Shown here: in pieces, positions 7,580-15,813 of the stretch | How the letters are laid out: each line of letters starts with the position of its first letter | Numbering within the stretch: the first letter of the stretch is position 1 | Translations under genes and position numbers: made by a program | The notes under the pieces: generated by a model | What the model saw: the letters and a program-made list of their open reading frames with translations, nothing else | Told to the model about the DNA's origin: nothing | The model's database searches: none | From: Sporolactobacillus terrae DSM 11697 | GTDB taxonomy: Bacteria; Bacillota; Bacilli; Bacillales; Sporolactobacillaceae | Length of the DNA: 46,959 nucleotides | Assembly (NCBI RefSeq): GCF_000648615.1 | Contig: NZ_JFZC01000023.1 | Span: 1-46,959 of the forward strand | Direction of reading: 5' to 3'

Positions 7580-8350
7580 GTGATCATTTATCAAGAAGAA
7601 CGTCTTGTCACCATTCTTGATGTGCTTCAAAAAAAACACAGCCTTTCCGTCGCGGATCTCTGTGCACTGCTGCATGTCTCACGCGACACAGCCCGGCGCG
7701 ACATCGTTAAACTCACCGAGCAAGGAGCTGCCATCCGCACACACGGAGGAATCGCGCTTCCTGATTTGAAGAAACGCATTCTTGCCTATCGCGAACGGAT
7801 GAAGGCTTATTCGCAAGAAAAGATGCTTATCGGAAAGAAAGCATTATCCTTTTTAGCGCCTAATGGTACTTACTTTCTGAACGCATCGACAACGATCTCA
7901 TGCATGGCAAAACAAATGCATGATTCAGTAAGCATTTTCACCCATTCACTTGATGTTGCGGATTTATTATCCGAGGATGAGCAAAGCAGCGTCTATCTAT
8001 TCGGAGGCAGCTTCCAACTGCGAAATCGATTTTTCTTTTCCGTGGACAGCATCAAACAGATCGAGCGTCTTCATTTTGATGCTGCCTTTCTCGGCGCCGC
8101 TGCACTAGGCACGGACGGTATTTATTATGAGGATGAGGAGGATGCATGGATTAGCCGAACCGTCTCCGAGCGATCCGATCGTACCTTGATTCTGGCTGAC
8201 CATAAGAAATGCGAACAAATGAGCCGTTTTAAAGCGTTCGACTGGGATGCCGTCGATCAATTCATTACCGATTGCAAGCCGCCTGAGAAAATCGATGCCG
8301 CATGTAAAATGCAAGGCGCGGAGTTGATTCTTATTGACTCTGATTCATGA
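7580..8350 (+). CDS. DeoR family transcriptional repressor
   Basis: This 256-residue sugar-metabolism repressor has an N-terminal helix-turn-helix (about 5-57, with SVADLCALLHVSRDTARRDI and THGG after it). The sensor domain is related to ribose-5-phosphate isomerase (about 75-230), where a phosphorylated sugar normally binds. Conserved features there include NASTT, THSLDVADLL and LFGGSF. It starts at GTG after GAAAGGGG. It is followed three bases later by a Cof-type phosphatase gene and preceded by a promoter carrying a direct repeat, so it probably controls its own two-gene operon. It also diverges from the mannose PTS activator gene and could act on it. The effector is unknown. Confidence 0.9.
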   Translation: MIIYQEERLVTILDVLQKKHSLSVADLCALLHVSRDTARRDIVKLTEQGAAIRTHGGIALPDLKKRILAYRERMKAYSQEKMLIGKKALSFLAPNGTYFLNASTTISCMAKQMHDSVSIFTHSLDVADLLSEDEQSSVYLFGGSFQLRNRFFFSVDSIKQIERLHFDAAFLGAAALGTDGIYYEDEEDAWISRTVSERSDRTLILADHKKCEQMSRFKAFDWDAVDQFITDCKPPEKIDAACKMQGAELILIDSDS

Positions 8351-8377
8351 CAAATGGTGTTAAAGGAGTGGGTTTTA

Positions 8378-9205
8378 GTGGCGATTCAAGTAATCTTCAG
8401 CGATATTGACGGTACTCTGATTACGACGCATCATCAACTGACTGAACGGACCATCCATGCGGTTCACGCCTGCGCGAAGCAAAACATCCCTTTTATCCTC
8501 GTTTCCGCCCGTATGCCAAGCGGTATTCTGCCGCTGCAGCAGCGACTCGGTTTAGCCGGTCCGATGATCTGTTACAGCGGTGCTTTAATCGTTGACTCGG
8601 TGCAGCTAGACGGGGAGCCTCTGCAAGCAACGACACTGGCGCCACAGGCAGCAAAGACTGTGTGGCAGCAAGTAGATGCCCATTTTCCCTCCGTGAGCTT
8701 CTCGGCATACAGTTTTGATCGCTGGCTTGTCCCGGAGCCCGCCAACCCTTGGGTCCTTCAGGAACAAGCAATCGCCGCAACACCGATGCATCGTTTCGAC
8801 TTCTTGGAGAATCCCTTAAGAAAATGGCCGCCGCTGCATAAAATTCTTTGTATGGGAGCACCGGAAGAAATCGATGCACTGGAGCAGCGATTGACCGATG
8901 TGTCGCTTGATGCCATCTTCTATAAGTCCAAATCCACCTATTTGGAGATTACCTCGAAACAGGTCAGCAAAGCTTCAGCAATGCAGCACATTATTGATTT
9001 CTATCATGTTGCACGTGAACAGACGCTCGCCTTTGGAGATAATTATAACGATGTACCGATGCTGCGCTATGCTGGAGTCGGTGTGGCGATGGCCAATGCA
9101 CCGATGCAAGTGAAAGGATCTGCCGACTACATCACGTTGTCCAATGATCAAGACGGCATCGCCGCCGCGCTTGAGCGTTTCAGCGTGCTTCCAGCAGCTT
9201 ATTAA
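8378..9205 (+). CDS. Cof-type HAD family sugar-phosphate phosphatase
   Basis: This HAD-superfamily hydrolase of 275 residues belongs to the Cof/IIB subfamily, which dephosphorylates sugar phosphates and similar metabolites in the cytoplasm. Motif I is FSDIDGTL, with the nucleophile and acid/base aspartates. Motif II is LVSAR. Motif III/IV is FGDNYNDVPML near the C terminus, followed by GVGVAMANA. The cap lies between motifs II and III. The longer frame starts at 8354, but AAAGGAG stands nine bases before GTG at 8378 and the family begins close to motif I, so GTG was chosen. It probably forms an operon with the DeoR gene just upstream, so it may act on that sugar pathway. Substrate is unknown. 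Confidence 0.9.
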   Translation: MAIQVIFSDIDGTLITTHHQLTERTIHAVHACAKQNIPFILVSARMPSGILPLQQRLGLAGPMICYSGALIVDSVQLDGEPLQATTLAPQAAKTVWQQVDAHFPSVSFSAYSFDRWLVPEPANPWVLQEQAIAATPMHRFDFLENPLRKWPPLHKILCMGAPEEIDALEQRLTDVSLDAIFYKSKSTYLEITSKQVSKASAMQHIIDFYHVAREQTLAFGDNYNDVPMLRYAGVGVAMANAPMQVKGSADYITLSNDQDGIAAALERFSVLPAAY

Positions 9206-9314
9206 GCCCTTGAGGAAACGAAGGAAAAGGATATCCCTTAAAAAAATGCGTGTAGACCGATGCCGTTGTGCTTGAAAAAACAACACGGCACAGCCGTTTA
9301 AAACATCATCGATT

Positions 9315-9346
9315 AAAAAGTCCAGAGCATCGCCTCTGGACTTTTT
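9315..9346. terminator. Bidirectional terminator between convergent genes
   Basis: AAAAAGTCCAGAG, a six-base loop (catcgc) and CTCTGGACTTTTT form a perfect 13-base stem. With A and T runs at both ends it can stop the HAD operon from one side and the zinc-finger gene from the other. Confidence 0.9.
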
Positions 9347-9349
9347 CGA

Positions 9350-9670
9350 TTAATCAAAAATATCGCCTAGCATATCCATCACCGATTTTTTCTTTTTTCG
9401 TCGCGGATATTTGCCTTTTACATAATCATCACGGTCATTTCTCTGATCGTGGTAGTGGCGATCACGCTCCTTATCGTGACGCGCATTATGCTCGTCATCA
9501 TCGTCATACCAATCATTAAATGGACGGCGGACTTCCTGTACGCGGCGCGAAAGTTTGTCAAGTTCGCCGCGGTCCAGCCACATCCCCTTACAATTTGGAC
9601 AAACATCAATCAAGACCCCGTCTTTTTCAACTTCTTTCATACGCACTTCATCACAAATTGGGCAATACAT
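9350..9670 (-). CDS. Small zf-TFIIB-like zinc-binding protein
   Basis: This protein has about 106 residues. The first 45 form a TFIIB-type zinc ribbon: MYCPICDE, then VDVCPNC-like CPNCKGMWLDRGEL, so two CxxC pairs and the WLDRGEL signature of the family. The rest is highly charged: DWYDDDDE, then a run rich in His, Arg and Asp, then the basic cluster RRKKKK, ending MDMLGDIFD. A longer frame starts at 9700, but GGGAG stands before the ATG at 9670, directly at the zinc ribbon. It stands alone, divergent from pflB and convergent with the HAD operon. No function is established for most members; nucleic-acid binding would be a guess. Confidence 0.85.
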   Translation of the reverse strand: MYCPICDEVRMKEVEKDGVLIDVCPNCKGMWLDRGELDKLSRRVQEVRRPFNDWYDDDDEHNARHDKERDRHYHDQRNDRDDYVKGKYPRRKKKKSVMDMLGDIFD

Positions 9671-9799
9671 CCGAGCACTCCCTCTCTTTTCTAAAATCAC
9701 TATGAATGCGCTTTATTTATTATATAGTCATACGCACCCAAATACACTTTTACGTCTGTATACGCGAACAAAATGTTAACAAAAAAGTCACAAACAACG

Positions 9800-9813
9800 T
9801 GTAAGCGTTTACA
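9800..9813 (+). promoter_or_regulatory. CcpA cre site upstream of pflB
   Basis: TGTAAGCGTTTACA matches the strict cre consensus TGWAARCGYTWWCA at every position and is a perfect palindrome. It lies about 90 bases before the pflB start. TATACT at 9824-9829 is a likely -10 box, so the site would overlap the -35 region. Control of pfl by carbon supply through CcpA is the likely meaning. Confidence 0.85.
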
Positions 9814-9900
9814 TAAGTTATTATATACTAAGTGTGTACGATAACGCATCATGTGTTTCATCAAATGATGTAGAAATGAAGAAATGAGGAGATGAACGAC

Positions 9901-12156
9901 ATGGAAGCAGTTGTAAAAGAAAACAAGTATGATTCCTCTTGGGATGGTTTTGCTGACGGAATCTGGAAACATGAGATTGACGTTCGCGACTTTATCATAA
10001 GGAATATTCATACGTACACAGGCGACGAATCCTTTCTCTCCGGACCGACAAAGAATACGACACTTCTTTGGAAACAAGTTATGCAGCTGTCTGAACAAGA
10101 ACGAAAAAACGGCGGTGTTCTGGATATGGACACCGAAATCGTCTCAACCATTACATCCCATAAACCTGGCTATTTAAATAAAACGATGGAAAAAGTTGTT
10201 GGTTTTCAAACCGATAAGCCGTTTAAGCGTGCCCTAATGCCGTTTGGCGGGATCCGCATGGCCGATCAGGCTGCAGCATCCTATGGCTTTAAAATCGACA
10301 AAGAGGTCGACCATATTTTCACTGAATACCGTAAAACGCATAACCAAGGCGTCTTTGACGCGTACACCGATGAAATGCGACTGGCACGCCACGTCGGAAT
10401 TATTACCGGTCTTCCTGATGCGTACGGACGCGGACGTATTATCGGCGACTACCGGCGTGTCGCACTGTACGGCATCGATTTTCTCATTGAACAGAAACAA
10501 ATCGATAAAAAGAATACAGGAAGCAAGATGAGTGAAGCGGTCATCCGCCTGCGTGAGGAACTTACCGAACAAATTCGCGCACTGCAGGACATTAAGAAAA
10601 TGGCTGCAAGCTACGGATTTGATATTTCCAAACCGGCATCCAATGCGCAAGAAGCCTTCCAATGGCTCTATTTCGGCTATTTGGCTGCAGTTAAGGAACA
10701 GAACGGGGCGGCGATGAGTCTTGGCAGAACGTCAAGCTTCCTCGACATTTTCATTGAACGCGATTTGAAAAACCACGTACTGACTGAAGAAGAAGCCCAG
10801 GAACTGGTCGATCATTTCGTTATGAAACTGCGTCTTGTTAAGTTCGCACGTACACCGGAATATAACGAACTATTCAGCGGCGATCCGACTTGGGTTACCG
10901 AATCCATCGGCGGCATCTCCGTAGACGGTCAGCCGCTTGTGACAAAGAACTCATTCCGCTTTCTTCATACATTGGAGAATCTTGGACCGGCTCCGGAACC
11001 GAACCTGACTGTACTTTGGTCAAAGCAGTTGCCGAAAGCATTCAAGGAATACTGTGCTCAGATCTCCATCAAGACCAGCGCGATTCAATATGAAAACGAT
11101 GACTTGATGCGCCTTCAATATGGCGACGATTATGGGATTGCCTGCTGCGTCTCCGCAATGCGGATTGGAAAGCAAATGCAGTTCTTCGGTGCACGCGCAA
11201 ACTTAGCGAAAACACTGCTGTACGCAATTAACGGCGGCGTTGATGAAATTAAAAAGGTTCAAGTCGCTCCTCCGCTTTCGCCGATCACAAGTGATGTGCT
11301 GGACTATGATGAAGTCATGCAGAAATTCGACATTATGATGGATTGGCTGGCCGATCTCTATATCAACACTTTGAACGTGATCCACTATATGCACGACAAG
11401 TACTCCTATGAACGCAGTGAAATGGCACTTCACGATACGCATATTCTGCGCACGATGGCAACCGGGATTGCCGGACTCAGCGTCGCAGCAGACTCGCTAA
11501 GTGCGATCAAATATGCCAACGTTCACGTACAGCGTGACGAAGACGGGATTACAACCGGATTCACCATCGACGGTGATTTCCCGAAATACGGAAATAATGA
11601 TGACCGTGTCGATGCCATTGCCGTTGATCTTGTGGAGCGCTTTATGAAAAAGCTGAAAAAGACAGAAACCTATCGTGAATCGGTTCATACCCTTTCGATT
11701 CTGACGATTACGTCGAACGTTGTCTACGGCAAGAAGACCGGCAGCACACCGGATGGCCGTCTGCGCGGCGAAGCATTCGCACCGGGCGCAAACCCAATGC
11801 ACGGACGGGACAGCAAGGGCGCGCTCGCTTCACTATCGTCAGTAGCGAAATTACCATACCGCGATGCACTAGACGGCATCTCGAATACCTTCTCAATTGT
11901 GCCGCAAGCACTCGGCAAAGATGACGGCTCACGTACGTCCAATCTAGATGCGATGCTCGACGGCTATTCAGTTAAGGGAGGCCATCATATTAATATTAAT
12001 GTGTTCAACCGCGAGACACTCATTGATGCCATGGACCATCCTGAAAAGTATCCTCAGTTGACCATCCGTGTCTCCGGATATGCCGTCAACTTCATTAAGC
12101 TGACCCGTGAACAGCAACTGGAAGTGCTGCACCGCACCTTCCACAAATCGATTTAA
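9901..12156 (+). CDS. pflB: Formate C-acetyltransferase (pyruvate formate-lyase)
   Basis: This glycyl-radical enzyme of 751 residues converts pyruvate and CoA to acetyl-CoA and formate without oxygen. The catalytic cysteine pair is in YGIACCVSA (Cys415, Cys416), and the radical glycine is in RVSGYAVNF (Gly726) near the C terminus. Other family marks are [22 protein letters not shown] and TPDGR. Length is normal and no key residue is missing. An upstream in-frame ATG at 9892 overlaps the AGGAG ribosome site, so the ATG at 9901, nine bases after it, is preferred. Its activating enzyme follows after 44 bases. The cre site upstream ties it to carbon control, and an Fnr gene lies in the same window. 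Confidence 0.97.
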   Translation: MEAVVKENKYDSSWDGFADGIWKHEIDVRDFIIRNIHTYTGDESFLSGPTKNTTLLWKQVMQLSEQERKNGGVLDMDTEIVSTITSHKPGYLNKTMEKVVGFQTDKPFKRALMPFGGIRMADQAAASYGFKIDKEVDHIFTEYRKTHNQGVFDAYTDEMRLARHVGIITGLPDAYGRGRIIGDYRRVALYGIDFLIEQKQIDKKNTGSKMSEAVIRLREELTEQIRALQDIKKMAASYGFDISKPASNAQEAFQWLYFGYLAAVKEQNGAAMSLGRTSSFLDIFIERDLKNHVLTEEEAQELVDHFVMKLRLVKFARTPEYNELFSGDPTWVTESIGGISVDGQPLVTKNSFRFLHTLENLGPAPEPNLTVLWSKQLPKAFKEYCAQISIKTSAIQYENDDLMRLQYGDDYGIACCVSAMRIGKQMQFFGARANLAKTLLYAINGGVDEIKKVQVAPPLSPITSDVLDYDEVMQKFDIMMDWLADLYINTLNVIHYMHDKYSYERSEMALHDTHILRTMATGIAGLSVAADSLSAIKYANVHVQRDEDGITTGFTIDGDFPKYGNNDDRVDAIAVDLVERFMKKLKKTETYRESVHTLSILTITSNVVYGKKTGSTPDGRLRGEAFAPGANPMHGRDSKGALASLSSVAKLPYRDALDGISNTFSIVPQALGKDDGSRTSNLDAMLDGYSVKGGHHININVFNRETLIDAMDHPEKYPQLTIRVSGYAVNFIKLTREQQLEVLHRTFHKSI

Positions 12157-12200
12157 CAGCTGTTACTGTGTCCTGTTTGGAAAAGAAAGGAGGAGCTTCA

Positions 12201-12962
12201 ATGGTTCTCGGTAACATTCACTCCATTGAATCGTTCGGCACAGTTGATGGCCCCGGCATTCGCTTTGTCGTCTTTACCCAAGGCTGCCCACTCCGATGCA
12301 AGTATTGCCATAACGTCGATACACGACCAATCGGAACAGGCAAGCAAGTCAGCGTTGATGAAATCATTCGCGAGCTAAAGGACTATCTTCCGTTTATCCA
12401 GTCATCTGGAGGCGGAATTACGGTAAGCGGCGGCGAAGCACTGCTGCAAATCCCTTTTCTCATCGAATTGTTTCAAGCCTGCAAAGCGATCGGGGTCCAT
12501 ACCGCACTGGATACATCCGGATGCTGCTATGTCGATGCACCTTTCTTTCATAAGAAATTTGATCAACTGGCAGAAGTCACTGATCTAGTTTTGCTTGATA
12601 TTAAAGAAATCAATTCAGAACGTCATAAGTGGCTGACCGGACAGCCCAATGAACGGATTCTCGCCTTTGCACGTCTTTTAGCAAAGAAACAGATTCCCGT
12701 CTGGATCCGCCATGTCCTGGTGCCGACGATTACCGATTCTGCAGATGATCTGACCGATCTTGGCGCATTCATCGACACGCTGGATAATGTCGAACGTGTG
12801 GAAATTCTGCCTTATCACAAGATGGGGGTTTTCAAATGGAAAGCAAACGGTCTCGATTATCCCCTCGAAGGCATCGAACCACCGACAAACGAGGAAGTCA
12901 CACGTGCTGCTGAATTAATCCAGCAAAAGCTGCATCGACCGCTCGTCGCAGCGCCACAGTGA
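12201..12962 (+). CDS. pflA: Pyruvate formate-lyase activating enzyme
   Basis: This radical SAM enzyme of 253 residues uses a 4Fe-4S cluster and S-adenosylmethionine to place the radical on the PflB glycine. The cluster motif CPLRCKYC gives Cys29, Cys33 and Cys36. It is preceded by VDGPGIRFVVFTQG and followed by the SAM-binding SGGEALLQ stretch and LDTSG. The frame opens upstream at 12168, but AAAGGAGG stands before the ATG at 12201, and the protein family begins there. It directly follows pflB and is followed by a strong terminator, so the two form a closed operon. Confidence 0.97.
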   Translation: MVLGNIHSIESFGTVDGPGIRFVVFTQGCPLRCKYCHNVDTRPIGTGKQVSVDEIIRELKDYLPFIQSSGGGITVSGGEALLQIPFLIELFQACKAIGVHTALDTSGCCYVDAPFFHKKFDQLAEVTDLVLLDIKEINSERHKWLTGQPNERILAFARLLAKKQIPVWIRHVLVPTITDSADDLTDLGAFIDTLDNVERVEILPYHKMGVFKWKANGLDYPLEGIEPPTNEEVTRAAELIQQKLHRPLVAAPQ

Positions 12963-12987
12963 TCGAAAAAGATTTATAGCATGAATG

Positions 12988-13020
12988 AACAGAGAGAAGC
13001 ATGCTTCTCTCTGTTTTTTT
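12988..13020 (+). terminator. Terminator of the pflB-pflA operon
   Basis: AACAGAGAGAAGCA pairs perfectly with TGCTTCTCTCTGTT, followed by a T run. It begins 25 bases after the pflA stop. Confidence 0.93.
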
Positions 13021-13105
13021 GTCTTCGCCCCGGATGCCGTAACACGCCAATATTGGAATGATCGCCAGTCATCCTGCGCTCTAGCATCTGAATAATGCGT
13101 GCAGC

Positions 13106-13140
13106 AAAAAACGAGAGGGACAAGGGTGCCTCTCGTTTTT
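13106..13140. terminator. Terminator downstream of the LOG-family gene
   Basis: AAAAACGAGAGG and CCTCTCGTTTTT pair across about ten bases, with A/T runs on both sides. It lies some 35 bases after the stop of the minus-strand LOG gene and can work in either direction. Confidence 0.85.
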
Positions 13141-13173
13141 CCTCGTTACTAAATATTCTTTAGATTTCTACAG

Positions 13174-13743
13174 TTATTTCGCATACTTTCGCACAACGGG
13201 GGGTTGATAACTGCTTATCACTTTTTCAATCTCATCAAGGGCATCGATAAAAAATACTTTAGCACGATCTTCTTGTGTTAGAAAGCCTTCTGAAACCATT
13301 TGATCAAAAAACTGAGCCACCAAATCATAGTAGCCGTTCACATTATAAAAGATACACGGACTGTCATTCTCGCCAACACGAACCCAAGAGACAGCCTCAG
13401 AAATCTCTTCCAGTGTTCCTGGACCTCCAGGAAGCGCAATGCAACAATCAGACAGCTCCATCATTTTTTTCTTGCGAACATCCATATCCTCAGTCACTAT
13501 TAATTGATCAAGCCTAGGATGAGCGATTTCGCGATCAACGAGGAATTGCGGGATAATCCCTGTAACGCTCCCACCGTTATTAAGTACCGTGTCAGCGACA
13601 ATACCCATTAAACCAATCTTTCCGCCTCCGTAAACCAATCCATACCGATGAGAAGCAATCCATTTCGCCAGCATAATTGCATGCGTCTCGTAGATTGGAT
13701 TCTTGCCCCTGCTCGCCCCACAGTAAACCGCAATACGTTTCAA
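13174..13743 (-). CDS. LOG family / TIGR00730 Rossmann-fold protein
   Basis: This 189-residue protein belongs to the lysine-decarboxylase-like LOG family (YvdD in Bacillus). Characterised members remove ribose 5-phosphate from cytokinin nucleotides or AMP-like nucleotides. The signature PGGPGTLEE stands near residue 105, and GGGKIGLMG near 40 makes the nucleotide pocket. Both are complete, so it should be an active phosphoribohydrolase. Length is normal. It stands alone, convergent with pflA and divergent from the RpiR regulator. Its physiological substrate in bacteria is not firmly known. Confidence 0.92.
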   Translation of the reverse strand: MKRIAVYCGASRGKNPIYETHAIMLAKWIASHRYGLVYGGGKIGLMGIVADTVLNNGGSVTGIIPQFLVDREIAHPRLDQLIVTEDMDVRKKKMMELSDCCIALPGGPGTLEEISEAVSWVRVGENDSPCIFYNVNGYYDLVAQFFDQMVSEGFLTQEDRAKVFFIDALDEIEKVISSYQPPVVRKYAK

Positions 13744-13821
13744 ACTGCTCCCTCATTTCTCTTTGATGATAGGTTTACTATAGCATATATGAAAAATTCG
13801 TACGCAACCCTCCATTTCGAC

Positions 13822-13858
13822 CTAAATTAATCATGAATCGTACGCTCAATTAATTTAG
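13822..13858. promoter_or_regulatory. Inverted repeat upstream of the RpiR-family gene (candidate operator)
   Basis: CTAAATTAAT (13822-13831) and ATTAATTTAG (13849-13858) are a perfect 10-base inverted repeat with a 17-base spacer. It ends eight bases before the -35 box of the RpiR gene's promoter. The position suggests an operator, perhaps for autoregulation. It is not followed by a T run, so it is not a terminator. Confidence 0.45.
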
Positions 13859-13866
13859 TCATTTTC

Positions 13867-13895
13867 TTGCAAGCTTGACTGAACAATAATATTAT
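13867..13895 (+). promoter_or_regulatory. Sigma-A promoter of the RpiR-family gene
   Basis: TTGCAA (13867-13872) and TATTAT (13890-13895) are separated by 17 bases. The start codon is about 33 bases further on. Confidence 0.5.
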
Positions 13896-13928
13896 AAAAG
13901 AACAAATTCAATGACGGAGGATAGCAGA

Positions 13929-14777
13929 GTGCCAACGTTAATCCAGCAAGTTAAAAACCGCCTCGATCAACTCTCAGAAGCCGAGAAAAGAGTTGGCCGC
14001 TATATTACACGATATCCAGAACTCGTTCCGAATATGACGTCAAAAGATTTATCAAATAAAACCGATGTCAGCGAAGCAACGGTTGTTCGTTTCTGCAAAT
14101 CCGTTGGTGCAGCAAATTTCAAGACCTTTAAACTCACACTTGCCAAAGAACTTCCCCTATCCGAAGAAGATTTAACTGACTTTTCAAGTTTAAAGAAAAA
14201 CGACGCACCTTACGATCTTTTTTGCAAGGTTACTCAATTAAACAAGCAAGCAATTGAATCAACCTCACTTTCACTGGAGCGCAAACAATTTGAAAAAGCA
14301 GTCCGCCAATTAAAAGACGCAGATAAGATTATTTTTTTTGGAGTTGGTGGTTCCGCTATTGCCGCAATAGATGGAAGCTACAAATTTTCACGTCTCGGCT
14401 ATCATTCGATGATGATTCCCGATTTCCACCAAGCAGCAGCCACAACACCGTTCCTGTCCCCTGCTTCCATTTTTGTTGCCATCAGCATGTCGGGAAAAAC
14501 AAAAGACGTGCTTCAGCTTGCCCAGCTCGTTAAAAATAAAGGCGCTCGTGTGATCGCGATCACCAATGCGACGCAGTCACCTCTGTTAAAAATGGCTGAT
14601 ATCCCATTGTGTACACCCGCCGTTGAACAGGATTTCCGTATCGGGAGTATCGCATCCACGATGACTCAGCTCAATATTGTCGATGCTTTGTATCTCAGCG
14701 TCTTCCATTTATCCAGCGACCTCCTCATTGAACAATATCGAGAAGCTCGTGAAGCAGTCATTAAATTTAGGAGATAG
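13929..14777 (+). CDS. murR: RpiR family regulator, probably controls MurNAc catabolism (MurR-like)
   Basis: This 282-residue regulator has an N-terminal RpiR helix-turn-helix (about 1-80; motif TSKDLSNKTDVSEATVVRFCKSVG) and a C-terminal SIS sugar-phosphate domain (about 115-250; FFGVGGSAIAA, then SMSGKTKDVL). The SIS domain binds a phosphosugar effector. An ATG at 13911 lies within or before the GGAGG ribosome site, so the GTG at 13929, eight bases after GGAGG, is the better start. It stands directly before murQ-murP-mupG on the same strand, and an inverted repeat overlaps the murQ promoter. MurNAc-6-phosphate is the likely effector by analogy with E. coli MurR; that is inference. Confidence 0.88.
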   Translation: MPTLIQQVKNRLDQLSEAEKRVGRYITRYPELVPNMTSKDLSNKTDVSEATVVRFCKSVGAANFKTFKLTLAKELPLSEEDLTDFSSLKKNDAPYDLFCKVTQLNKQAIESTSLSLERKQFEKAVRQLKDADKIIFFGVGGSAIAAIDGSYKFSRLGYHSMMIPDFHQAAATTPFLSPASIFVAISMSGKTKDVLQLAQLVKNKGARVIAITNATQSPLLKMADIPLCTPAVEQDFRIGSIASTMTQLNIVDALYLSVFHLSSDLLIEQYREAREAVIKFRR

Positions 14778-14810
14778 TCGAATGATTGCTTTTTATTTCC
14801 CCATATATGA

Positions 14811-14842
14811 AATATAATTTCTTTATTTTCGTTAATTATATT
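14811..14842. promoter_or_regulatory. Inverted repeat overlapping the murQ promoter (candidate operator)
   Basis: AATATAATT (14811-14819) and AATTATATT (14834-14842) form a perfect inverted repeat with a 14-base spacer. The right arm runs into the -35 box of the murQ promoter. The neighbouring RpiR-type regulator is the likely binder. The AT-rich composition raises the chance of a coincidental match. Confidence 0.4.
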
Positions 14843-14868
14843 GACTTTTTGTTTCAATTTTATAGAAT
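14841..14868 (+). promoter_or_regulatory. Sigma-A promoter of murQ-murP
   Basis: TTGACT (14841-14846) and TAGAAT (14863-14868) are spaced by 16 bases in an AT-rich region. The murQ start lies about 47 bases downstream. Confidence 0.6.
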
Positions 14869-14915
14869 ATTATTAATAAAATAAATAAAGAGAACAGAAA
14901 AGGTGTGTGTATGCA

Positions 14916-15809
14916 GTGAAAAAAAATCTCGCAACCGAACGCCGTAATCAGAAGACAATGAATCTGGACACCATGTCGCTTCATGAATTATTGACGATGA
15001 TGAATCATGAAGACCAGACCGTTCCACATGCTATTGAGCAGGCTTTACCAGCCATTGAACAAGCGACCCAGCATGTAGTTTCTTCATTCAAAGCAGGCGG
15101 AAGATTAATCTATATGGGAGCCGGAACCAGTGGCAGGCTTGGTGTGCTCGATGCGTCGGAATGTCTTCCCACATTCAGTGTCTCTCCGGAAATGGTAAAA
15201 GGACTCATCGCCGGTGGTGAAAAAGCATTGACTATGGCTATTGAAGGTGCAGAGGACAGCAAAGAACTTGGAGGTGAGGATCTTAAACAACAGTTAATCA
15301 GTTCAAAGGACACTGTGATTGGTATTGCAGCGAGCGGATGTACCCCCTATGTTATTGGCGGATTAACCTATGCAAAAAGCCAAGGCGCCAAAACAGTTAG
15401 TCTTGCATGCAACACAGAGGCTGCAATCAGTCGTTATGCTGATACCGCAATAGAAATTGAAACAGGACCTGAAGTATTGACTGGTTCAACCCGGCTTAAA
15501 GCAGGAACAGCTCAGAAAATGGTTCTTAACATGATCTCAACTGCTTCAATGGTTCAGATTGGAAAAGTATATGGAAACTTGATGGTGGATGTTCAGCCTT
15601 CCAACAGCAAGCTGATCGACCGTGCGAAACGAATCATAGAGGAAGCTACGGGTACCGACAGAAATACAGCCGAAGAAAAATTTATTCAGGCAAATCACAA
15701 TGTCAAAGCTGCAATTGTAATGACCTTGCTTCATTGCACATATGATGAAGCCATTGTACGACTGAATGCAGCTCACGGCTTTGTTCGCAAAACACTTAAG
15801 GAGGAATGA
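14916..15809 (+). CDS. murQ: N-acetylmuramic acid 6-phosphate etherase
   Basis: This cytoplasmic enzyme of about 297 residues cleaves the lactyl ether of MurNAc-6-phosphate to give GlcNAc-6-phosphate and D-lactate, in recovery of cell-wall sugar. It is a SIS-domain protein with the family signatures TERRN at the N terminus, GGRLIYMGAGTSGRLGVLDASECLP-type core (about 65-90), IAASG, and LMVDVQPSN. Length is normal. The frame allows GTG at 14907 or 14916; AAAAGG and comparison with family N termini (KKLTTEQRN-like) favour 14916, but this is not certain. It ends four bases before murP. Confidence 0.95.
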   Translation: MKKNLATERRNQKTMNLDTMSLHELLTMMNHEDQTVPHAIEQALPAIEQATQHVVSSFKAGGRLIYMGAGTSGRLGVLDASECLPTFSVSPEMVKGLIAGGEKALTMAIEGAEDSKELGGEDLKQQLISSKDTVIGIAASGCTPYVIGGLTYAKSQGAKTVSLACNTEAAISRYADTAIEIETGPEVLTGSTRLKAGTAQKMVLNMISTASMVQIGKVYGNLMVDVQPSNSKLIDRAKRIIEEATGTDRNTAEEKFIQANHNVKAAIVMTLLHCTYDEAIVRLNAAHGFVRKTLKEE

Positions 15810-15813
15810 TCAA

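Noticed and set aside
8493-8879. Minus-strand frame of 128 codons within the HAD gene
   Set aside because: It shadows conserved HAD motifs on the plus strand and has no recognisable start site.
9740-9800. Rex or Fnr site in front of pflB
   Set aside because: TGTTAACA and TCACAA are present but not in the order or spacing of either consensus.
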